64,000 bases of DNA, from NCBI GenBank assembly GCA_015200345.1, contig CP054187.1, positions 914,470 through 978,469 of the forward strand, written 5' to 3'. The notes beneath the pieces were generated by a model. That model was not told the DNA's origin. It searched no databases and saw nothing but the letters and a program-made list of their open reading frames with translations. Shown here one piece after another: positions 55,688-64,000 of this stretch. This DNA is from Planctomycetia bacterium (GTDB taxonomy: Bacteria; Planctomycetota; Phycisphaerae; UBA1845; UTPLA1). The position numbers were made by a program, and so were the translations under genes. Numbering within the stretch: the first letter of the stretch is position 1; each line of letters opens with the position of its first letter.

Positions 55688-56635
55688 ATGAACATCCTTG
55701 TGACTGGAGCGGCCGGCTTCATCGGCTATCACTTATCGCGTCGCTTCGCGTTGGCGGGGCATCGTGTTCTCGGCGTGGACAACCTGGTGACCGGCAGCGA
55801 AGCGAACGTGCGAGCGCTCCAGGCGCTGCCCGGTTTCGAATTCATCCGTCATGACATCGAGGAGCCGCTGGAGCTGCCCGGTGCCATTGACCGCATCTTC
55901 AATTTCGCCTGCCCGGCCAGTCCGGCGGACTTCGACACCAAGGCGATTGAGATCATGCTCACGTGCAGCATCGGCGTGAAAAATCTGCTCGATCTGGCGC
56001 GCGCGAAACACGCATTGTTTCTGCAAGCGTCCACCAGCGAATGCTACGGCGACCCGCCGCCGGAGCATCATCCGCAGAAGGAAACGTATCGCGGAAACGT
56101 CAACACGCTCGGGCCCCGCGCGCCCTACGACGAGGGCAAACGCTTCGCCGAAGCCATGACCATGGCCTATCATCGCCTGTACGGCCTGCACACCCGCATC
56201 GTGCGCATCTTCAATACCTATGGTCCGCACATGCGCGCCGACGACGGCCGCGCCCTGCCGAACTTCATTCGACAGGCCCTCACGGGGCAGCCGCTGACGA
56301 TCCACGGCGACGGCTTGCAGACGCGATCGTTCTGTTACGTCGATGACCTCGTGGAAGCGATCTGTCGCACGGCAGACAGCGATGTGATCGACCCGATCAA
56401 CATCGGAAACGATGCGGAGATCACGATCCGGGAGGCGGCCCAGGCCGTCATCGAATTGAGCGGGAGCCAGAGCCAGTTGATCTTTACGGATCGCCCGATG
56501 AACGATCCCGAGCGTCGTCGGCCGGACTTGTCCCGCGCCCGCGAGGTGCTGGGCTGGCAGCCATCGATGCCGTGGCGCGAGGGCTTCAAGCGGACGATTG
56601 ACTATTTTCGAGCGACGATGTCGCAGGGGGGTTGA
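55688..56635 (+). CDS. UDP-glucuronate decarboxylase (UDP-xylose synthase)-like SDR
   Basis: A 315-residue extended SDR enzyme. The NAD motif is TGAAGFIGYHL. The family markers FACPASPADF and TSECYGDP followed by GNVNTLGPRAPYDEGKR contain the catalytic YxxxK and match UXS. It would convert UDP-glucuronate to UDP-xylose for surface glycans. The last 34 bases overlap the convergent FAD-oxidase gene. The start ATG 55688 is the family start. Confidence 0.9.
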   Translation: MNILVTGAAGFIGYHLSRRFALAGHRVLGVDNLVTGSEANVRALQALPGFEFIRHDIEEPLELPGAIDRIFNFACPASPADFDTKAIEIMLTCSIGVKNLLDLARAKHALFLQASTSECYGDPPPEHHPQKETYRGNVNTLGPRAPYDEGKRFAEAMTMAYHRLYGLHTRIVRIFNTYGPHMRADDGRALPNFIRQALTGQPLTIHGDGLQTRSFCYVDDLVEAICRTADSDVIDPINIGNDAEITIREAAQAVIELSGSQSQLIFTDRPMNDPERRRPDLSRAREVLGWQPSMPWREGFKRTIDYFRATMSQGG

Positions 56636-59616
56636 TCGGCGATCTGTTCCGCGATGATCTCGATCAGATGAACGGGCCGACGGTCCGTGTGGTGTGCGAT
56701 TTGTTCGCGGCAGGAGAAGCCCGAAACCGCCACGCGTGCTCCATCGCTCCCCCGGACGGCAGGGAACAATCGCTGCTCGCCGATCGCGCGGGCAACGTCG
56801 TAATGCTCTACTTCGTGACCAAAAGAGCCGGCCATGCCGCAACAGCCGCTGGGAATCTCCGCCGCGTCGCACACCGCGCCGAGCGCCGCCATCGCGGCGG
56901 TTGAGCCGGGCATCGCCTTTTGGTGGCAGTGGGCGTGATACAGGATGCGCGGACGCTCGGCAGGAGCGAGCCTTCGCAAAGCATCGGAACGCCGCGACAG
57001 AAACGACTCGATCATCATGGCGTGCCTCGCCACCTGCCGCGCCGCGCTTGAGCGCAGCAATTGGGGGGCTTCGTCGCCGAAGGTGAGAATGCAACTCGGC
57101 TCGGTGCCGACGATCGGTACGCCCAACTCGGCAAACGGCGCGAGCAATGCGATGTTTCGCTCGGCAAGCTGCGACGCCTCGTGCAACAGGCCCTTGCTGA
57201 TCGCCGGTCGTCCGCAGCACACGTTGTCAACAACACGCACGCGGCATCCGAGCGCTTCCAGCACGCGCACCGCCGCGACGCCGACCTGCGGGGCGTAGTA
57301 ATTCGTCCACGTATCGACGAAATAGACAACCTCGCCGCCATCTGCAACCCGTGCATCCGACTCGCCCCGCCAAGGTCCGCCTCGCCCCGCCCGTCGACGC
57401 CACCAGGCGCGAAAGGTCTGTTTCGCCAGCCTCGGTGGGGCGATACGCCGGTCGAATCCGATGAATCGTTCCATTGCCGCACGCGTCAAGCGCGACTGCA
57501 TCACGGCATTCGCAAAACCCGGCGCAACGCTCATCCACTTTGACAAGCTAGGCATCGCCGCAACGGCCCGGCTGCGCCACGGCACGCCGACGTGCTCATT
57601 CCGCCGACGGAGCCACTCGGCCTTCAGCTTCGCCATATCGACACCCGTCGGACATTCCGTCTTGCACGCCTTGCACGAGAGGCACAGGTCCATCACCTCG
57701 TCCAGCGCGGGATCGTCCAGCCCGTGCAACAATCCGTGATCGCCCAGCGCCAATCGCAAGGCATTGGCCCGGCCGCGGGTCGTGTCGCGCTCGTCGCCGG
57801 TCGCCATGTACGACGGACACATCGTGCCGACGAGGCGCGAACGACACTGGCCGACGCCGCTGCACATCTCGGCGAGTCCCGCCATGCCGCCGTGCGCTGA
57901 AAAGTCCAACACGGTCAACTCAACCGGGCGATGCGCGACATGACCGCGCGCCGGCCCGTCCGCACCCTCGCCGGACGCCTCGTCCTCGACCGGCCGCCAG
58001 CGCAGGTTGTCGGCCATGCCCAGCGGCGAGACGATCTTGCCGGGATTAAGAATGTTGCCGGGATCGAACGCCGCCTTCACCCGCGCGAACGCGCCCACCA
58101 GGGCCGGACCGAACATCCGCTCCAGCCAGCAGCTTCGCACGAGGCCGTCGCCATGTTCGCCGGTGAAGGCGCCGCCGAACTCCAGCGTCAGCGCGCTGAT
58201 GCGATCGGCCACGCGCACCATCCGACGCACGTCGGACAGCCGCCGCAGGTTCAGCACCGGCTTGACGTGCAGGCAACCGACGCTGGCGTGGGCGTAGTAG
58301 CTGCATTCCTCGACGCCTTCTTCGCGCAATACGACCATGAACCGGGCGATGAAATCCCGCAGCCGTGCCGGATCAACGGCACAATCATCCACGAAATCGT
58401 ACGGCTGTCGCTCGCCCGGCCGCGACATCAGCAGCCCCAGGCCCGCCTTGCGCAGGTTCCACACGCCGGCTTGATGCGCCGCGTCAATCACCACGGGCCA
58501 TGCATAACCCATGCCGCGCCGGCGCAGATCGCCTGCCACGCCTTGCAACCGCTCATTCAGCCGCTCCACCGATTCATCGTAGAGTTCAATCACCAGGATG
58601 CCGCGCGGGTCGCCCTCGATCAGTCGATCGCGCGCCGCGCCGTGCCGGCTCTCGCGTGCGGCATCGAGGATCAGCTTGTCAATCAACTCGACCGCCGCGG
58701 GGCCGTGTTCAAGGCAGACCGGCGTCGCCGCCAGCGAATCCAGCAAATCAGAAAAATGCGCGACGACGAGACCTCGGCACGCCGGCAACGGCGTCAGCTT
58801 CAGCACCGCAGCCGTCACCACCGCCAGCGTCCCCTCGCTGCCGCAGAGGATCGTCTCGACGTTGACGCGCTCGCCATCGGTTCGCAGCCGGTCCAGCGCG
58901 TAGCCGCCGTTGCGACGCATCACCTTGGGGTAGCGCGCGGCGATCTCCGATGCGAACTCATTTGCAATGCCTGACAGAGACCGCTCCGCGTCGTCCGCCA
59001 GCCGCGACGGGGGGATCGGTCCGCGCGTTCGCTCCAATTCCGCCAGCGCCGCAGCCTCGCCCCAGCGCGCCACCGAACCATCCGACAGGACAGCTTCCAG
59101 CGCGAGGACGTGATCCACCGTTCGCCCCACCAGCACCGAATGCGCCCCGCAGGAGTTGTTCGCGATCATCCCACCCAGCGTCGCACGGCTGCTCGTCGCC
59201 ACGTCCGGCGCGACGTGCAGCCCCATCGGCGCCAGCGCGGCGTTCAACTCATCGAGCACCACGCCCGGCTCGACGATCGCCATCCGCCTCGCTGCATCCA
59301 TCGCGACAATTCGATTCAGATACCGCGAACAATCGAGTTGAATGCCGACGTTGACGGCACCGCCGGCCAGACCTGTTCCCGCGCCGCGCGCGGTGATCGG
59401 CGCGCCGTGCCGCGCGCCGGCGCGAAGCGTCTCGCAGACGTCTTCGACGGATCGGGGCAGCACCACGCCCGCCGGCGTCATTTGATAAATACTCGCGTCG
59501 GTCGAATACAACGCGCGCGACAGGCGGTCCGCCCGCACGTCTCCGCGAATGCGCCCGGAGAGTTCATTCAAAGCATCGACGGATCGCTGGAAGATGGCTT
59601 TCACCGCGTCGCTCAT
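56602..59616 (-). CDS. FAD-linked oxidase with Fe-S and CCG domains (YdiJ/D-2-hydroxyacid dehydrogenase-like)
   Basis: A 1004-residue fusion of GlcD- and GlcF-type parts. The FAD-binding domain lies near 40-250 (TARGAGTGLAGGAVN, ANNSCGAHS). A FAD-oxidase C-terminal domain continues to about 530. Two Fe-S motifs follow, CSGVGQCRSRLVGTMCP and CLSCKACKTECP. Two CCG-type Cys-rich domains are VDNVCCGRP and HCHQKA with SGCCGMAGSFGHE. It oxidises a 2-hydroxy acid, such as D-lactate or D-2-hydroxyglutarate, passing electrons to a quinone or cytochrome. The substrate is not determined. Its start overlaps the methyltransferase stop by 4 bases. Confidence 0.92.
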   Translation of the reverse strand: MSDAVKAIFQRSVDALNELSGRIRGDVRADRLSRALYSTDASIYQMTPAGVVLPRSVEDVCETLRAGARHGAPITARGAGTGLAGGAVNVGIQLDCSRYLNRIVAMDAARRMAIVEPGVVLDELNAALAPMGLHVAPDVATSSRATLGGMIANNSCGAHSVLVGRTVDHVLALEAVLSDGSVARWGEAAALAELERTRGPIPPSRLADDAERSLSGIANEFASEIAARYPKVMRRNGGYALDRLRTDGERVNVETILCGSEGTLAVVTAAVLKLTPLPACRGLVVAHFSDLLDSLAATPVCLEHGPAAVELIDKLILDAARESRHGAARDRLIEGDPRGILVIELYDESVERLNERLQGVAGDLRRRGMGYAWPVVIDAAHQAGVWNLRKAGLGLLMSRPGERQPYDFVDDCAVDPARLRDFIARFMVVLREEGVEECSYYAHASVGCLHVKPVLNLRRLSDVRRMVRVADRISALTLEFGGAFTGEHGDGLVRSCWLERMFGPALVGAFARVKAAFDPGNILNPGKIVSPLGMADNLRWRPVEDEASGEGADGPARGHVAHRPVELTVLDFSAHGGMAGLAEMCSGVGQCRSRLVGTMCPSYMATGDERDTTRGRANALRLALGDHGLLHGLDDPALDEVMDLCLSCKACKTECPTGVDMAKLKAEWLRRRNEHVGVPWRSRAVAAMPSLSKWMSVAPGFANAVMQSRLTRAAMERFIGFDRRIAPPRLAKQTFRAWWRRRAGRGGPWRGESDARVADGGEVVYFVDTWTNYYAPQVGVAAVRVLEALGCRVRVVDNVCCGRPAISKGLLHEASQLAERNIALLAPFAELGVPIVGTEPSCILTFGDEAPQLLRSSAARQVARHAMMIESFLSRRSDALRRLAPAERPRILYHAHCHQKAMPGSTAAMAALGAVCDAAEIPSGCCGMAGSFGHEVEHYDVARAIGEQRLFPAVRGSDGARVAVSGFSCREQIAHHTDRRPVHLIEIIAEQIADQPPCDIVARK

Positions 59617-60533
59617 CGATCGGCCTCGGCGACGATCTCATCGGCGCGCGGCCCGCGACCGTGCAGCGCCGACATCCAACTGGCAATCAATCGCGATCGC
59701 GCGATCCATTCGGTCAACCGGCTACCCCGCCGGGTCCGCAGAAGCGCGTTGGCCGAATGCCGCCAGCGCGAGGAACGCCGCCGCCAGGAGAGACGCACGC
59801 GATGAAACCCAGCGCGATCCAGCAGCGCCGTCATCGTTTCCGGTGTCAGATGCGTGTAGTGACGAGGCAAATCCCATCCCTGCCAGTACGGCCCGAATCG
59901 CAGCGACGCGGCCGATGCCGCGTTGTGCTCGGAAACAATGAGCCGCCCGCCCGGCGCGAGCAATTCTCGAACCGCGCGCAGCGTCGCCAGCGGGTCGGGC
60001 AGACAGCCGATCACTCCGAGCATCACCGCGACCTCAAACGGACCGGTGACGTTTGCGCCAGGCAATACGCCCTGCACGACTTCCAATCCGGCCGATCGCG
60101 CAGCCGCCACCGCCGCGGGCGAAGGCTCCACGCCGACGCATCGCCAACCCCGGTCGCGCATGCGGGCCAGATATCCGCCGCTGCCGCAACCCACGTCCAA
60201 CAACCGTCCGCCGCCGAACGGCGTGACGCGATCCCATGGATCGCGCAGTCGCCTGCGGCGGTGCGCGCCGGCCGCCGCATGCGCGGAGTAAGAGCTTGGA
60301 TAATGCCGGCGCACGCCGTCGATCGGAGCCGCCGGGTGCGTAAACAACAGCGTGCAGAACGCACAGCGGACGACCTCCCATTGACCTGGCGTCTCGTAGA
60401 CGGTGTCGCGCCCGGTAAACATCACCGCTGCTCCGGTCGCGCCGCAGAGCGGACAGGCGCGCGGAAGTTCCAGCGACGGGTTCGCGGGATCCATCGCGCC
60501 GACTGCCACAGGCTCTGGCGTGGGGTACACCAT
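59613..60533 (-). CDS. Class I SAM-dependent methyltransferase with zinc-ribbon N-terminus
   Basis: A 306-residue protein. The N-terminal CPLCG and CAFC pairs (about 27-60) form a zinc ribbon. A Rossmann methyltransferase domain follows, with motif I LLDVGCGSGGYLARM, motif II GVEPSP and motif IV/V LLAPGGRLIVSEHN. The pattern resembles methyltransferases of cell-surface sugar or lipid pathways, but the acceptor is unknown. The start is ATG 60533. It is the first gene of a two-gene unit coupled to the FAD oxidase. Confidence 0.88.
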   Translation of the reverse strand: MVYPTPEPVAVGAMDPANPSLELPRACPLCGATGAAVMFTGRDTVYETPGQWEVVRCAFCTLLFTHPAAPIDGVRRHYPSSYSAHAAAGAHRRRRLRDPWDRVTPFGGGRLLDVGCGSGGYLARMRDRGWRCVGVEPSPAAVAAARSAGLEVVQGVLPGANVTGPFEVAVMLGVIGCLPDPLATLRAVRELLAPGGRLIVSEHNAASAASLRFGPYWQGWDLPRHYTHLTPETMTALLDRAGFHRVRLSWRRRSSRWRHSANALLRTRRGSRLTEWIARSRLIASWMSALHGRGPRADEIVAEADR

Positions 60534-60644
60534 GCGGCGCTATTGTGTCGTTGTCGGCGGACGCGGTCTACAATTCCATCGCGGAAATGCCTCGCACGAT
60601 TCTGAAACCGCCGTACCGCGCCGCGGGAGCGTCTCTTGGGTGCC

Positions 60645-61442
60645 ATGTCTCGCTGGTTCGAAAAACGCCGTCGACGCCTGACGGCCTTCGTTGGGTCGCG
60701 GCTGCACAGCCTGCCCGCGCCGGCCGAGCCGACTTGCTGCTTGTTGTGCGATTTCGAGGGGCACTTTGCGGGCGAGGCGGGAGCAGCGTTCGCCGATCGT
60801 GGGACGGATCGCTTACTCACGCTGCTGGATTCGCTCGGGCTGCGGATTACGTTCAACGTCGTCGCCGACTTGTGCCGCTCGCACCCAAAACGTGTCGCGC
60901 GGATTCGCGATGCCGGCCATGAGATCGCCTGTCACGGTCACCGTCACGAGCGCCCCCGCGATCTGCCTCGAACGAACCTCGACAACATGCTGCAAGACGC
61001 CCTCGACTGCTTTGCGGAGCTTGGCGTGCGACCGATCGGCTTCCGCTCACCGGAATCGGCCTGGAGCGTGCCGCTGCTGCCTGCGCTGGCGCGACATGGC
61101 TTTCGCTGGAACGCGGAGCGCGACCCGGCGATAGGGCCCTATCGGATTTCGCGCGGGCTGATTCGCTTTCCCGTGCGAACCGACGATTGGGATCTCACTG
61201 ATCTTGCCGCATCAAGCGACACGGCGAGCAGGATTCGCTTGCTGCTGGACAAATGGACCTTGCATGCGCGGAGTGGCGTTCACGGGAGCGGCCTGTTGCT
61301 CATCGGGGTGCATGAATGGGTTTTCGGTTTGCGTGACGGCTACGACGATGCGCTCGGAGACTGGATCGCACACTGCCGGCGCGACGGCTGGCAGTTTCAC
61401 ACGATAGGCGACGTCGCCGAGGGTTTGAGAGAGACACGGTAA
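60645..61442 (+). CDS. Polysaccharide deacetylase (NodB-homology)
   Basis: A 265-residue NodB-homology protein. Motif 1 CDFEGHF supplies the general-base Asp. Metal ligands are in HGHRHERPRD (motif 2, HxxxH form). FRSPESAW follows, then a C-terminal HEWVF. It is expected to remove acetyl groups from GlcNAc-type glycans, and may act on exopolysaccharide made from the sugars produced by wecB and gmd products. No signal peptide is obvious, so a cytosolic form or one that needs a partner is possible. The start is ATG 60645; the TTG at 60636 is less likely. Confidence 0.82.
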   Translation: MSRWFEKRRRRLTAFVGSRLHSLPAPAEPTCCLLCDFEGHFAGEAGAAFADRGTDRLLTLLDSLGLRITFNVVADLCRSHPKRVARIRDAGHEIACHGHRHERPRDLPRTNLDNMLQDALDCFAELGVRPIGFRSPESAWSVPLLPALARHGFRWNAERDPAIGPYRISRGLIRFPVRTDDWDLTDLAASSDTASRIRLLLDKWTLHARSGVHGSGLLLIGVHEWVFGLRDGYDDALGDWIAHCRRDGWQFHTIGDVAEGLRETR

Positions 61443-61474
61443 AAAGAAAACCGGCCCCCGAAATCGGGAGCCGG
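61441..61474 (-). terminator. Intrinsic terminator of the PEP-CTERM gene
   Basis: On the minus strand GCCGG (61470-61474) and CCGGC (61451-61455) close a hairpin with an inner CCCG/CGGG stem. TTTTCTTTTT (61441-61450) follows. It overlaps the stop codon of the convergent deacetylase gene. Confidence 0.8.
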
Positions 61475-61508
61475 CTTGGAAAACTCGCTTCAATGTTGCG
61501 GCAACGCC

Positions 61509-62345
61509 TTACTTGCGGCGGCGGGCGATCAGGCCCAGCGCGCCCAAGCCGAGCAGAGCCAGCGAGGTCGGCTCCGGAACCGGCGTGCCTTCGACTTCGA
61601 TCATGAACGAAGCCGGCGGATTCGGCGGGTTCGCAGTGCTGAACAGGAACGCGCCTTCGGGATTGGGCTGGCCAGTCATGTTCGGGTCATGCTGCCAGAA
61701 GACGTTCGCATTGGCAGATGCACCGCTGGTGATGCGCCAGCCATTATTGGCGTCGCCATTGCTGAACCGCATGCCAATCAGGAAGGTCTTGAACCCCGTG
61801 ATAAGCGTGTCGTTCAACGGCACGTTCGACATCCCGGCGATCGGGTTGACGCCGTCACCGCACGTGACAAGCGACGTCACAGACGTTGCACCATTGGCGG
61901 GCAAAGCAACCGTGCAAATGCTGTTGTACGGAATATCCAGCTCGGTATCGGGAGCAATGGGACCAGTCGATGCAGTCGCCCAGAAGAGATCGACTGTGAC
62001 GGCCGGCGCGTTTGCAAGCCGACGAACACCGACGGTCACGCGGCTGACCGACAACGCCGTATTGGCACCCATCGTCGCATTGGGAACCGGGACGTCATCA
62101 AAAGCCACGCGGAGCGGATCGGCTGGCGTGAGGGTACCTGCCGACGCCGGGTTGTAGCGGAAGCCGGTCTCCGTCATTCGGCTGTACACGACCGACGCGC
62201 CCTCCACCGAACCATTTGCCGGCATCAGCGCGAACGGCGAGTTAGCCGATTGAATGGTATCAGGAACCACATCCGCGCTCGCGACAGAGACCGTCGCCAA
62301 CAAAGCGACCGCAACGAGACATATGCTGATGTTCTTAGAAGCCAC
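61509..62345 (-). CDS. PEP-CTERM protein
   Basis: A 278-residue exported protein. The signal peptide follows the probable GTG start at 62345 (ASKNISICLVAVALLATVSVASA); AGGGAGAGG lies about 6 bases upstream of it. The C-terminus VPEPTSLALLGLGALGLIARRRK is a complete PEP-CTERM sorting tail (VPEP, hydrophobic helix, Arg cluster) that an exosortase would recognise. The domain between is beta-rich with no assigned function. No exosortase gene is in this window. An alternative ATG at 62390 lies 15 codons upstream. Terminates at 61441-61474. Confidence 0.9.
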   Translation of the reverse strand: MASKNISICLVAVALLATVSVASADVVPDTIQSANSPFALMPANGSVEGASVVYSRMTETGFRYNPASAGTLTPADPLRVAFDDVPVPNATMGANTALSVSRVTVGVRRLANAPAVTVDLFWATASTGPIAPDTELDIPYNSICTVALPANGATSVTSLVTCGDGVNPIAGMSNVPLNDTLITGFKTFLIGMRFSNGDANNGWRITSGASANANVFWQHDPNMTGQPNPEGAFLFSTANPPNPPASFMIEVEGTPVPEPTSLALLGLGALGLIARRRK

Positions 62346-62438
62346 GTTTTCCTCTCCCTTGCGCCCTCCTTGGGCGCAGCGACACGGCACAATTCGTGCT
62401 TGGGGTAGCTACAGCTTCCCCACACGAACAAACAACAG

Positions 62439-62466
62439 ATTAACTTAAATGGACATGTTTTGTCAA
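62439..62466 (-). promoter_or_regulatory. Sigma70 promoter of the PEP-CTERM gene
   Basis: On the minus strand TTGACA (62461-62466), a 16-base spacer and GTTAAT (62439-62444). The leader of about 87 bases contains a GC-rich hairpin (GGGG...CCCC, near 62405-62420), just upstream of the ribosome-binding region. Confidence 0.6.
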
Positions 62467-62560
62467 TATCCGAAGGGTCGAGAGGCAGCAAATTTCTCGA
62501 TTCTGCCTGGTCAGCACCAAGTGTGTCTTCCACTTAGGAATGGGCATTCTTCGGCCGGAA

Positions 62561-64000
62561 TTATCTTGCCGACTCCACCCATTTACGCTCGTATTCTCCT
62601 GCCCTTGCAAGGTCCCCCCTCTCTAAGAACAGAACGGACAGGTATTTACATCCAATTCGATAGTAGTTAAGCGTTTCGAGACCCATTATCCGGACCCGGG
62701 ACGGCTCCACGACCTTTTCTTCCAGCTTCTTAATCGCCTCGGCATAGCTGTCCCCGGCGGCAAGGCGCTGGCCGGCGCGCTCCGCCACAAAGGCCTTGGC
62801 AAAGTGCGCAAACGGATCATCCGGGGAGGCGCTAGCGAGGGACGAAGCGAGCGATTCCGCGGCGACGAGATCGTTCAGATTGAGAAGTCGCTGAACCAGG
62901 GCGCATTGAATCGCGACATCGCGGGAGGCGGGGTCCGCAGCCGCGCGTAAGACCTTCAGCGCCTCATCCGGCTGCTGAAGGTTAACAAGACATTTTGATA
63001 AATTCATAGCGCAGCGCGCGTTGCCGGGGAGCCGGTCCAACGCGCGGCGGAAGTGCTCGGCGGCTGCCGCCCAATTCTTCTCCTGCATTCGGATCGCGCC
63101 GATGTTGTTGTGTGCGTTCCACGAATGAGGGTCCAGTTGCAGCGCTCGTTGCCAGAGCGACTCGGAAGATCGCCAGACGCCGCATTGTCGCCACGTCGCC
63201 CCCATGAGCAGCAGGATCGCCAGCGACGACGCCGCGCCCTGAATGCGCCAACGCAGGCGTGAACGGCGCCGACCAAGCCAGCTCGCTCCCAATAGGACCG
63301 CCAGGGGAATCGTCGCTACATACGAATACCGATCCGCCGTCAGCGCCAGGTTGGACGAAACCAATCCCAGCGTCGGAGAAATGATGATTGCGTATACAAT
63401 GAGCGAAACTGAAATCGCCGGCTTTCGCACAGCCAGTACGGCGGCTCCCGTCGCGATGATCGCAACGGCAGCGGCCGAAAGGACAAATCGCGGCGCGAAT
63501 GGATCAAACGGGATCGGCACCTCATAGACCGGACCAAGCCCGACGGGCCAAATCGTCTTTTCCAGGTAGAACCAAAGCGCATGAAACGTCTTGGCCAACC
63601 GCTCCGTCCAGGGTTGGGGTTCGCTGGAGATGATTCCATAGGCCGATTGAAGCCGATAGGAATAACGCCCCAGGACAAACGCCACCGCCGCAAAGGGAAC
63701 CTTCTCCGCGAGTCGGCTTGCGAATACGGCCAAGCGGTCGCGCGGCGAGCATTCCGTCGCCGTCAGCCTTCGCAACGGATATGCATCCAGGACAAGCAAC
63801 CCGAGCGGCCAAGTCAGCCCCCACACCTTTGCGAGCATTGACGCGATGTAAAACCCCAGCGCGGCTAGGTACCAGCGGGCGCGGTTTTCTCGGTTCGTTG
63901 CATAGCGCAGGTAGGCGCTGGTGCAAACCAGCAGAAAGAAAAGCGACACGACGTCCCGGCGCTCGGTGATCCAGGCAACGGACTCCACGCGGAGGGGATG
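62561..64000 (-). CDS. DUF1736/TPR-type membrane protein, N-terminus outside the window
   Basis: The 480 residues seen are the C-terminal part; the frame continues past the right edge as HPLR before VESVAWITERRDVVS. About 10 transmembrane helices (to about residue 260) are followed by tetratricopeptide repeats (AHNNIGAIRMQEKNWAAAAEHFRRALDRLPG and others). This arrangement is typical of TMTC-like/PMT-like glycosyltransferase relatives in planctomycetes and Verrucomicrobia. Sugar transfer to secreted proteins is a possibility but is not shown. The frame's ATG/GTG near 63988 is internal, not the start. It is transcribed towards the PEP-CTERM gene's promoter. Confidence 0.85.
   Translation of the reverse strand, partial: HPLRVESVAWITERRDVVSLFFLLVCTSAYLRYATNRENRARWYLAALGFYIASMLAKVWGLTWPLGLLVLDAYPLRRLTATECSPRDRLAVFASRLAEKVPFAAVAFVLGRYSYRLQSAYGIISSEPQPWTERLAKTFHALWFYLEKTIWPVGLGPVYEVPIPFDPFAPRFVLSAAAVAIIATGAAVLAVRKPAISVSLIVYAIIISPTLGLVSSNLALTADRYSYVATIPLAVLLGASWLGRRRSRLRWRIQGAASSLAILLLMGATWRQCGVWRSSESLWQRALQLDPHSWNAHNNIGAIRMQEKNWAAAAEHFRRALDRLPGNARCAMNLSKCLVNLQQPDEALKVLRAAADPASRDVAIQCALVQRLLNLNDLVAAESLASSLASASPDDPFAHFAKAFVAERAGQRLAAGDSYAEAIKKLEEKVVEPSRVRIMGLETLNYYRIGCKYLSVLFLERGDLARAGEYERKWVESAR

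Overview
The window looks like a piece of a GC-rich Planctomycetota chromosome, most likely class Phycisphaerae. The evidence is an adjacent DUF1800/DUF1501 pair with Tat-type signals, several secreted proteins ending in dockerin-like or thrombospondin type-3 repeats, FG-GAP and PEP-CTERM proteins, and Cys-rich zinc-ribbon proteins among ordinary housekeeping genes. This assignment is inferred from gene content only. There is no phage, transposase, CRISPR array or rRNA operon. One tRNA gene (Arg, anticodon UCG) is present.

Layout. 1-3.5 kb: an inverted pair of REP-like palindromes, an intrinsic terminator and a large FG-GAP repeat protein. 4-10.7 kb: a B12-binding-type radical SAM protein, murA with a translationally coupled zinc-ribbon membrane protein, transketolase, and a small exported DUF6265 protein. 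11-15.3 kb: a secreted type-3-repeat/dockerin-like protein and the DUF1800-DUF1501 operon. 15.6-19.3 kb: GDP-mannose dehydratase and UDP-GlcNAc 2-epimerase (surface glycan precursors) and a BNR/sialidase-like lipoprotein. 19.4-23.4 kb: a compact transcription unit for a 21-residue Lys-rich microprotein, phosphoglycolate phosphatase, a PyrK-like flavoprotein behind an attenuator-like leader, and ffh. 23.8-27.1 kb: three exported proteins, two of them tandem paralogues. 27.1-35.9 kb: aroA, a HEAT-repeat protein, a periplasmic helical protein, a HupE/UreJ-like protein, tRNA-Arg, a four-fold zinc-ribbon lipoprotein and a dockerin-like secreted protein. 36.2-43 kb: glmS behind a structured leader, a CoA-disulfide-reductase/rhodanese/TusA/DsrE fusion with its ArsR regulator, a PfkB kinase and thpR. 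43-50.5 kb: a tight minus-strand cluster (coaD, hypothetical, lipoprotein, RDD protein) and a MacAB-like adaptor/ATPase/permease operon. 50.6-61.4 kb: alanine dehydrogenase, an NtrB/NtrC-like pair followed by a FliN-like protein, UDP-xylose synthase, an FAD/Fe-S oxidoreductase with a coupled methyltransferase, and a polysaccharide deacetylase. 61.4-64 kb: a PEP-CTERM protein and the C-terminal part of a DUF1736/TPR-type membrane protein that runs off the right edge.

Functional themes are envelope and exopolysaccharide synthesis (murA, glmS, gmd, wecB, UXS, deacetylase), exported structural proteins with calcium-binding repeats, and cytosolic sulfane-sulfur handling controlled by an ArsR repressor. 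No complete unknown multi-gene system is evident. The most unusual items are the self-contained microprotein unit near 19.6 kb, the two structured leaders before pyrK and glmS, the tandem lipoprotein pair with a 62-bp identical block and an apparent frameshift in the first copy, and the quadruple zinc-ribbon lipoprotein.
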